The notes below the pieces were generated by a model, which did not search any database, had not been told where the DNA came from, and saw nothing but the letters and a program-made list of their open reading frames with translations. Below, piece by piece: positions 57,170-64,000 of a stretch of DNA of 64,000 bases (position 1 is the stretch's first letter; each line of letters opens with the position of its first letter). A program made the translations under genes and the position numbers. Location of the stretch: positions 1 through 64,000 of the forward strand of contig JAIOWQ010000008.1 of assembly GCA_020975405.1 (NCBI GenBank), given 5' to 3'. The DNA comes from Keithomyces neogunnii (taxonomy: Eukaryota > Ascomycota > Sordariomycetes > Hypocreales > Clavicipitaceae).

Positions 57170-58930
57170 CTAGAGGGAGGAGAAAACAACAGCCATGCTC
57201 ATGAGGAGAGTGGCAGCGACCAAGGACGGAGCAATACGGCCGGTGGCACTGTGCTGGGAAGCAGGGGGGGCTATTATTCAACATGGTCAGTGTGTGTGGG
57301 GGGAAACTTGGCGGAAGAAAGCAGGGGGGCCCGCGGGGGGGAGAAGACGAACCATCGGAGCCGTTGACGGCGGGGAAGCCCTTGGCATTTTTCTCAATCT
57401 CGACGATATTGGAGCCGGTGGCATTGACATTTGCCTGCGCCAGACCAATTTGCTGGTTGGCCATGTCGTATGCCACGTAGGCGGACCGCAGGAAGGTGTC
57501 GCCGAGCAGGTAGAACTGGTCAGTCTTGACGCCGTACATTGACGCGGCGCCCATGCCGAACAGACATGCGCGGCTCCAGCCTTTGAACTCGCTTGGTGCC
57601 TGGCCGCTCTTGATGAGCTGCTGCAGTTCCTCGGGGAGGTTGTCGATGGCCATTTCCTCAATGGGAACTTCGATGGTCTTGCCGTCAAAGTCGAAGTTGA
57701 TGGAGACGCCGTTGCCCTTGCTGCCCCGCCAGGCACAGTCCACCAGGGGCGGGATGGTCTCGCCCTGGTACTTGAGGACCACGACGCCGAATTGCTTCTG
57801 GATGGGCTCGACAACGGCATCGGGCACCAAGGTGATGGTGGAGCCAGAGTCCATGATGCCGACGGAGCCGGCTGCGACAGCGGGCACGGTGACGCCCTGG
57901 ACCGAGATGCCCTTGATGGCAACCGCGTATGATGTGACGTTTGTGGCCTCCTCGGCGGTTGGCAAGGGCTTGAGCGGGAGCGTAGCGAGGTTGGCATAGT
58001 ACTTGGCCGAGTCGATGCCACCGAAGAGGATGGTGCCTGACTGAGCGTCGAGGTCGTTCTGATGTTCATGTTAGCCGGTTCTTAGTCTTTGCAGATACGA
58101 CTGGGCCTAGTTGAGAGCGTGGAGAACGCACCAGGTACAGGCTAAAAGCGGGATGCGCAATGATGCCCTGCTCGACCATGTTATCAACGATGGTAGGATA
58201 CTTCTTGGCCGCGGCTACGTTGATGCTGAAGCCCAGGCCCATGATGCCAGTGGGGCGCACAGATGTAGTGGCAAGGCCAAGCTGTTGGTTGGCGATTTCA
58301 TGCCCATCGATGGTGACCGTGTCGTTGAAGTAGTTGCCTCGAATGTGTCGCTGGTCAAGGTACGTGATGTCAAAGCCACCTTTACTGACGAGCTTGTATG
58401 TTTTGCTCTTTGAGGAGTCAACTATGGCAAAAGGATCATGTCAGCTGATGTTTCAAGGCACGCGAGGGGTGACACCCGTGTCTCGGAGGCTCAATTTCAG
58501 CTGACAACACTCGAGCAGTGATATTTTTTGCCAGCAGCTGAATGAACAACAGAAAAAAGAAAAAAAGGCGGACGGGGCGAAGTGACATACAGGTAGCGGT
58601 GCAGAAGCCGCTCTGGGTCTGCTCGATGGTGCTCGAGCAATAGTCGGTGTTGGGAGAGTTCATCCAGGTATCGCTGCTGCCCGTGTCGAGCTGAAAGGTG
58701 ATGTTCTGGCCAGGCGTGCCGATGGAGAAGTCGGCGTAGTATCCAGCAGCAGCGACGTTGTTCAGGGCTGTCAATTGGGCGGTCCCGTTGCCCGAGGCGC
58801 GACGGGAAAGGGCGCGAGCAAAGTCACGGATATTTTCCAACCCACGGGCTCTTCGCTGAAGAGGGACTGAGAGCGTGCCAGCAGAGACTGTTGAGGCGAC
58901 GCCCAGCACAAGCAACGTGGAGGGGAGCAT
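57170..58930 (-). CDS. Yapsin-like GPI-anchored aspartic protease
   Basis: Minus-strand exons 58930-58591, 58421-58132, 58058-57353 and 57270-57170 give 478 aa. A signal peptide (MLPSTLLVLGVASTVSAG) and a basic propeptide (LQRRARG..LSRRASG) precede the pepsin fold. Catalytic Asp82 lies in LDTGSSDTW and Asp280 in IMDSGSTITLVP, both intact. Cysteines near residues 98 and 110 fit the usual first-loop disulfide. The last exon, reached through an intron with an unusual GTTCGT donor, supplies SLVAATLLMSMAVVFSSL, a hydrophobic GPI-attachment tail. This is the fungal yapsin/OPSB group that processes wall and secreted proteins at the cell surface. The model closes in frame across all four exons. The final intron is the least certain part. 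Confidence 0.87.
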
Positions 58931-59840
58931 GGCGAAGGAGATTGGCGTCTTTGGCTGAAAGAATCAAAGTTTCGCGATGGGGGAGCAACGGCCTTGGAGC
59001 ACAAAGAACCCGGGTGCTGGCTTGTTTTTAAACTACGAGCATGCATTACGACAAACGGTCTGCAGGACAGATCCCGATGTGGCTGATCAATAAGAACTCC
59101 GTGATGCATTTGTGAGTCAGCCACGTCGGGAACTTTGGAAAGCCCAGGGAGATGTCAGCACAGCAGGGTGTTGGCGGTTGTTTGGGGCGAATCGAGGCCC
59201 GTTTGGCGGGGGCTGACGGGCGCGTGCAGCAGATCGATTGGCGCATTTGTGGGGAGCCGAGGGGCTTGGCAACCAACCATGGCAAGACCCAAAACGGGGG
59301 GGAGGGGGTCCACTAATGCATTGTGTACAATACTTTAATAATAGATGTAAGTACCTGAGCAACTAAGCTCGCTAGGCTGTGCCTTGACTGGCGCCGCCAC
59401 CATCAATACCAGGTTTGCACAAACCGGCCTGCGCACAGCGCTCGGATTGCCGCACAAGACCAATATGATCAGGAAAAGACGGGGGCCCGTCCTCCACAAC
59501 GACAAAGACAAGGGCCTGCTTGGCCAGAACTTCATTTGTGTGTGGCTTAAGCTTCGTCCAAACAGCGGGACCTGGCAGAACCATGTCCCGACCGCCCCAC
59601 AGCAAGTTGTCCGCCTCGGTCACTACTCATCTGGGCATGGACTACTGTCAAAATCTGGGCAGTGTTTTTATTTGTGCCGAGTTGAGCCGCACTCATCACA
59701 TCACTGTAAGCTGCCCTTTCTCTCATTTGCACTTTTGCTGACGAGCTCGTTCTTCAAGCCACAGCGAACCCACATGCCTTCGGAACGAAGCCGTTCATCA
59801 ACCTTGTATTCAAAGTATGCTCCGCCGGATATGTGTGACT
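58931..59840. other. Intergenic
   Basis: The promoter of the aspartic protease (right of 58930) and the 3' flank of the GH31 gene. No gene or repeat was found. Confidence 0.5.
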
Positions 59841-61841
59841 CTAAACGCGCTCAAAGACCGGCATGTATTGTATCGGACACTCGACGTGAACAACTTGCCC
59901 GCCGGCCACTGCCTCTCCGCGCACGACTCCATCCGCTGTGAATTGCTGCCACTTTGCTCCGTCGGGAAGATAGACGCGTCTTGTCCTCTCGTTGGGTTTC
60001 AAGATTGGCGCCACCAGGTATCTGCTGCCAAACATGTACTGGTCCTCGACTTGCCACGCCGTCTGGTCGCTGGGAAAGTCGTAGAAGAGGGGTCGGATGA
60101 TGGGGTCGCCGTTGGTGTGCGCATTGTCCATCAGACTGCGGACATAGCTTCGCATCTTCTCACGAAGCAAAATATACGTCTTGCAAATCCCCAACACCTC
60201 CTCTCCATACGACCATACCTCGTTATCTGCGCCCGAGAGACACCAGCTGCCTCCCGTGTCCCCTAAGCGCGGCTGCTTGGGCTCCCTGTCGCCGTGCAAC
60301 CGGAAGACGGGGCAAAACGCGCCCCATTGAAACCATCTTACGAACAGTTCACGGAAACCAGCATCAGCGGGGTCACCTCCATGGAACCCGCCAATGTCTG
60401 TGGTCCACCAAGGGATGCCGGCAAGACCAGCATTGAGGCCGGCAGAGAGCTGGTTCCGAAAGCTTCCCCAGCTGCTGGCTATGTCGCCAGACCACAGCAG
60501 AGCACCGAACTTTTGGCTGCCGGCCCATACGCATCTTACTAGGTTCACCACCTTCTCCTGGCCCTCTTGCCTCATACCTTCGTAAAAGGCTTGCGAATAA
60601 TACCTAGGAAACATGTTCCCTATCATGAGGTTTGGCCCCTTGTAGTAGCGGTAGTTGTCGAAGTCGTACTTGGTATACTCGGGTTCAGCCTCGTCCAGCC
60701 AGAACAGTTTGACCCCCTTGTCGTAGTAGTTTTTCTTTGCCTTTGACCATATATATTTGCGAGCAGCTGGGTTGGTGGCATCAAAGTGGCTGCAACTCGT
60801 GTGTCCCTCCATGGCGACCATGATGCCGCGATCCTGACGGATGAGCAGGCCTTGGGAAAGCATCTCCTCATAATTCTCCGACAACCTGTCAACCGTGGGC
60901 CAGATGGAAACCATGAGCTCAATGCCAAGTGACTTGAGCTCCGCAATCATGGCATCTGGGTCGGGCCAGAATGTAGGATCAAACTTCCACTCGCCCTCCT
61001 TGGGCCAGTGAAAGAAGTCGCACACAATGACGTCCATGGGCAGGCCCAGCTCCTTCTTGTGCTTGCGGGCAACGGCAAGAATCTGCTCCTGTGTTTGGTA
61101 CCGCAACTTGCACTGCCAAAACCCGAGCCCAAACTCGGGCATCTGAGGCACCTTGCCCGTAACATCGGCGTACGCTCTCGCAATCTCACTGGGAGTGTCT
61201 CCGGCGACGATCCAGTAATCCAAGACTCGCGTCGACAAGGCCTCCCAGGTGGTCTGGTTCTTTCCAAAGACGACACGGCCAACGGATGGATTGTTCCACA
61301 AGAAGCCATAGCCGAGCGAGGAAACGGCAAAGGGAACGCTGGCTTGCGAGTTGCGCTGGGCGAGCTCGAGATCCGTGCCCTTGAGGTTGAGATGGGGCTG
61401 CTGGTACTGGCCCATGCCGTAAATCCTCTCGTCAGGATCCAGCGACTCGAACCGCGCGGTGAGATGCCACGACTCGGCGCCCTGCATTGCCCTGAACTCG
61501 CGAGGGCTGATCTGCAGCGCGCTTGCATTGGGGTCACTTGGGTCTATACGGCTGCGCGAGAACTCCTCTAGCAGCGTCTTGCCCTTTGCGTTGACCACGG
61601 TTAACTTTCCGCGGGCAGACACCGTCGCCGTGATATTTCCGTTCTTCAGAGTTCCCGTGGTGCCGTGCTCGATCGAAGGGCTGCATGTTGGCGGCGTCTC
61701 GTCAAGTGCCCAATTGTCAAGGGGAAAGGACGCATCGCAAGTGGCTCGGATGCGCAGAGCATTGGGGCCCCAGGCCTCTAGACGCAGCGTCTCGCAATCG
61801 TAGCGAAAGGTGAGTGCTGTCTTGTCCGCACTGAATGACAT
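59841..61841 (-). CDS. GH31 alpha-xylosidase / alpha-glucosidase-like enzyme
   Basis: An intronless gene encodes 666 aa. It has no signal peptide, so it is probably intracellular. GH31 enzymes release alpha-linked xylose or glucose from non-reducing ends. The catalytic nucleophile is D383 in KLFWLDEAEPEY and the acid/base D453 in GALLWSGDIASSW. Supporting motifs are ERIYGMGQYQQ, GFLWNNPSVG, PEFGLGFWQCKLRY and GIPWWTTDIGGF. The WLDxxEPE wording is typical of alpha-xylosidase-type and bacterial-like branches rather than of secreted fungal alpha-glucosidases (which have W-x-D-M-N-E). An alpha-xylosidase role is therefore favoured but not proven. The neighbouring same-strand sugar permease suggests import and cytosolic hydrolysis of a small glycoside. 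Lack of introns and bacterial-like motifs make an old horizontal transfer conceivable. Confidence 0.9.
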   Translation of the reverse strand: MSFSADKTALTFRYDCETLRLEAWGPNALRIRATCDASFPLDNWALDETPPTCSPSIEHGTTGTLKNGNITATVSARGKLTVVNAKGKTLLEEFSRSRIDPSDPNASALQISPREFRAMQGAESWHLTARFESLDPDERIYGMGQYQQPHLNLKGTDLELAQRNSQASVPFAVSSLGYGFLWNNPSVGRVVFGKNQTTWEALSTRVLDYWIVAGDTPSEIARAYADVTGKVPQMPEFGLGFWQCKLRYQTQEQILAVARKHKKELGLPMDVIVCDFFHWPKEGEWKFDPTFWPDPDAMIAELKSLGIELMVSIWPTVDRLSENYEEMLSQGLLIRQDRGIMVAMEGHTSCSHFDATNPAARKYIWSKAKKNYYDKGVKLFWLDEAEPEYTKYDFDNYRYYKGPNLMIGNMFPRYYSQAFYEGMRQEGQEKVVNLVRCVWAGSQKFGALLWSGDIASSWGSFRNQLSAGLNAGLAGIPWWTTDIGGFHGGDPADAGFRELFVRWFQWGAFCPVFRLHGDREPKQPRLGDTGGSWCLSGADNEVWSYGEEVLGICKTYILLREKMRSYVRSLMDNAHTNGDPIIRPLFYDFPSDQTAWQVEDQYMFGSRYLVAPILKPNERTRRVYLPDGAKWQQFTADGVVRGEAVAGGQVVHVECPIQYMPVFERV

Positions 61842-62147
61842 GGTGCTGATGGTGCTCCGAGGTCAATGGGCAGCGTGAAGATTCAGTCAGATTGTTCCAA
61901 ACCAGCATCAAGCCGACGCACCCCAAGATACAGACTGCCAGAGGTTGTGCCGCAACAAGTTGCCGGGCTGATTGTCTCGGTAACCTTTTGGCAGCGCCTC
62001 AACTCTTGGTGATTTTAAGCCACCGGCGTGAAGCACCGGGTCAAGATGGACCGAGAGAAGACATGGCCTTTCTCCGCATTGCCGAGGGGTAAACGCTCCA
62101 TCATGACGTGGGATGCATGGCGGGTGCTTAGAATAACCAAAAAGGGA

Positions 62148-62172
62148 CATTCTGCATTCTGCATTCTGCATT
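62148..62172. repeat. Short tandem repeat, unit CATTCTG
   Basis: Three copies of a 7-bp unit plus a partial one, about 310 bp upstream of the GH31 start. Confidence 0.75.
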
Positions 62173-62195
62173 TCTAATCTTGAATCAGCCTGAAC

Positions 62196-62201
62196 GGCTA
62201 A
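62196..62201 (+). promoter_or_regulatory. Possible XlnR/Xyr1 site GGCTAA
   Basis: The hexamer matches the known binding consensus of the fungal xylanolytic activator, about 355 bp upstream of a putative alpha-xylosidase. A 6-bp match is expected often by chance, so this is only suggestive. Confidence 0.2.
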
Positions 62202-62370
62202 TTCGCCACGGCCGCCGGTCAAGTGACAGGGATGAATGAATACGTGCGCCAAGGGAATGGTCAAGCTTACAGCTCGTGCATGCTACGCTTGTTCTTCACT
62301 GATGGGGAATCAGTCAATGGATGACAAAGGCTGGACGCTCTGGTATGTTTATGCCCATCTGGAGCAGCCA

Positions 62371-62423
62371 TACCTCTCTCTCTCCCTCCCTCTCCTTCTT
62401 TCTTTCTTTCTCCCTTTCTCCTT
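62371..62423. repeat. CT-rich low-complexity tract
   Basis: A polypyrimidine stretch of CTCTCTCTC followed by CTTTCTTTCTTT units in the intergenic region between permease and GH31. Confidence 0.75.
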
Positions 62424-63054
62424 GAGGGGAGTGAGTATCTGCGGTGTGACTCCGTCTGAGAGTCGGCAATTTCAAAAAACCAAAGTGCACGTGTCACACC
62501 CAAAGGTGGCCGAAAGGGGCATCTGTTTGGCCGTCTTCACTACTATCAACCCCTACAGGTAGCTTGTAGTGTTCTCAAATGGGGTCGGGGTCCGAGGCCG
62601 GCAGGCAACACAGCGGGTGAGCAATTCATCAGTGCAAGTCACGGGCCTTGTTCCACGAGACCACGACATCTCTCGGTCTCATAACTGTAATCGCGCCAAA
62701 GCCGGCTGGCGGCGCAATGGCCGCTAGACTTCTCATGTTGGTGGGCCACTGCCCATATCCTGTGGCTGCAAGGCATCATCTATGGAATGTCACCCAGATG
62801 GGATGGATCAGCACGGCAAACTACGATGAATCTCATTCATATCGCTTTGGACGCATAAAGTCACAATCAGGCGGCATGAAATCAAGCTTGTTGTTTGTTA
62901 TACTGTTATTCCGCACCGCCTTGACGGCGCCCGCAACTCAAGTCTATCAGTTCCTCGCCAGTTCACCGGCCGTCTTGCTCATTTAGCATGACGATTCCGC
63001 TCATTGGCGCCAAGCGAATTGGAGAAACTGCGAAATAATTGAGCTTCCAAGCAG

Positions 63055-64000
63055 TTACTCGCCCCGCACATCAAGATCCTCGCCGTAAGGGTCGATCTTG
63101 GCGTCCTTGAACTTCCTTGCCGGAACCCGCTTGGCAAACAACAAATCCAACTCCTCGTAAGTACGTCCCTGGAACTGGTCAGTCTTGGTTCTTGATTTGC
63201 GGGGCAATAAGTGAGGCAATGGCCATCTTACCTTGCATTCCGGCAGTCTGAAAAACACCCACGTTGCCATGACGGCGGCTGTGCCGGCCCAGAAGAAAGC
63301 CGTCTTCCCCTTGAAGTTCCACTCGGTGGGATTGATCATATACGGCTCCAGCACGGCGCACCAAATTGCCGTCAGATTGTAGGAATTTCGGGCGAGCACC
63401 ACCGTCTGAGCTCGAAGTCTCACGGCGGATGTTTCGGAGATGATGGCGTAGCATACAGGCCCAATGGTGAGGGAGTAGACCAACTGCCAGACAAGACAGA
63501 GGGAGGCCTGTGCCCAGAGAGCCCCCTGGGAATCTGCGCTGGCGGAAATGATGCCGATGATGAGCAACGTGAATGACAGAGTGGTTATGCCGCTGAAGAA
63601 GATGGTTCGGCGACCGAAATGAGTAATGAGAAGCCACGAGGCAAGGGTGCCAACAAAGGCTAAAGCGGTGCTCCCGACGCCCACCTTGTACGCATCATCG
63701 ACGCTCATGCCGGCCTGGAGAAAGAAATAGCTCGGGCCATAGGCAAACTGTGCGCCGGCGAGCATCTGGGTTATGAAGGTGAAGCAGCATATCTCTGTAC
63801 GCCTCAGGTCCGTTCCGCGGAAGCAGGAGGCGTAGCTCGACCCAGCCGTCACCTCCTGCTCAATCTCAATGGTATGCATCATCTGGGATATAGTCCCTCT
63901 AATCTCGTCGTCGGATCGGTCCGCCAATCTGTGCAGGGTCTGCTCGGCTTCCTTGACGCGCCCCTGTCGGAGCAGCCACCAGGGAGACTCTGGAGCAAAG
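63055..64000 (-). CDS. MFS sugar transporter (maltose-permease type), 3' part, cut by window edge
   Basis: Minus strand, exon from beyond 64000 to 63232 and last exon 63168-63055. The reading frame enters the window with FAPESPWWLLRQGR, the conserved PESP-x-W-L motif after helix 6, so the start lies outside. Six further helices follow (for example FGRRTIFFSGITTLSF, LTIGPVCYAIISET and FWAGTAAVMATWVFF). The 63-bp intron joins PECK to GRTYEELD, restoring the signature PExKGRT-x-x-ELD. The acceptor TTCCAG at 63169 was preferred over the nearer GACCAG because it recreates that motif. The family imports alpha-glucosides or related sugars by proton symport. Same strand as, and directly upstream of, the GH31 gene. 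Substrate is not known. Confidence 0.88.
   Translation of the reverse strand, partial: FAPESPWWLLRQGRVKEAEQTLHRLADRSDDEIRGTISQMMHTIEIEQEVTAGSSYASCFRGTDLRRTEICCFTFITQMLAGAQFAYGPSYFFLQAGMSVDDAYKVGVGSTALAFVGTLASWLLITHFGRRTIFFSGITTLSFTLLIIGIISASADSQGALWAQASLCLVWQLVYSLTIGPVCYAIISETSAVRLRAQTVVLARNSYNLTAIWCAVLEPYMINPTEWNFKGKTAFFWAGTAAVMATWVFFRLPECKVRWPLPHLLPRKSRTKTDQFQGRTYEELDLLFAKRVPARKFKDAKIDPYGEDLDVRGE

Larger units (their letters stand above)
61842..63054. other. Intergenic: GH31 promoter and permease 3' flank
   Basis: No gene is seen. There is a short ATTCTGC tandem (about 62148-62172), a CT-rich tract (62371-62423) and a GGCTAA hexamer at 62196-62201 that matches the XlnR/Xyr1 consensus but could be chance. 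Confidence 0.5.

Overview
The window looks like nuclear DNA of a filamentous ascomycete, most likely a sordariomycete and probably Hypocreales (inference). The reasons are short 50-170 bp GT..AG introns, a palmitoyltransferase, aspartic protease, GH16 and GT2 repertoire typical of Pezizomycotina, a C-to-T hypermutated (RIP-type) retrotransposon, and CTAGGTAC-type intergenic repeats. No bacterial operon structure, CRISPR array, rRNA or convincing tRNA was seen.

Layout. 1-2690: a LINE retrotransposon on the minus strand, destroyed by RIP and running off the left edge. Its gag zinc-knuckle, apurinic-type endonuclease and reverse transcriptase start can still be read through Q/W-to-stop changes. 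2.7-24 kb: a gene-poor half with an RNPS1-like SR/RRM protein, a small secreted cysteine-rich protein, a GPI-anchored fasciclin protein and a membrane-anchored GH16 glucanase, separated by deserts of up to 7 kb. 24-64 kb: a gene-dense half with a GT2 glycosyltransferase, an EF-3/New1/Elf1 ABC-F ATPase, an Erf2-like DHHC palmitoyltransferase, a small mitochondrial-type membrane protein, SAICAR synthetase (ADE1), the meiotic kleisin Rec8, Rab escort protein, exosome subunit Rrp43, a ferric reductase/NOX-like oxidoreductase, an unrecognised three-exon gene, molybdopterin synthase large subunit, an RBM5/10-like G-patch splicing protein, a yapsin-like GPI aspartic protease, a GH31 alpha-xylosidase/alpha-glucosidase and the 3' part of an MFS sugar permease cut by the right edge.

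Functional themes. Several genes act at the cell surface or wall (fasciclin, GH16, GT2, yapsin, ferric reductase). Several are housekeeping genes for RNA, translation, membrane traffic or purine/molybdenum cofactor synthesis. The last two genes (MFS permease and GH31, same strand, neighbours) could form a small oligosaccharide-uptake and hydrolysis pair.

Exon boundaries were derived by hand from splice signals and frame continuity. Each multi-exon model closes as a multiple of three and restores known family motifs at most joins, but none has transcript support. The most unusual observations are the sequence-context signature of the RIP (surviving CpA almost only as GpCpA), a sharp RIP edge inside the LINE, recurrent TACTCCGTA and CTAGGTAC intergenic words, an uncharacterised small gene at 52.4 kb, and an aspartic protease whose last intron decides whether a GPI tail is made.
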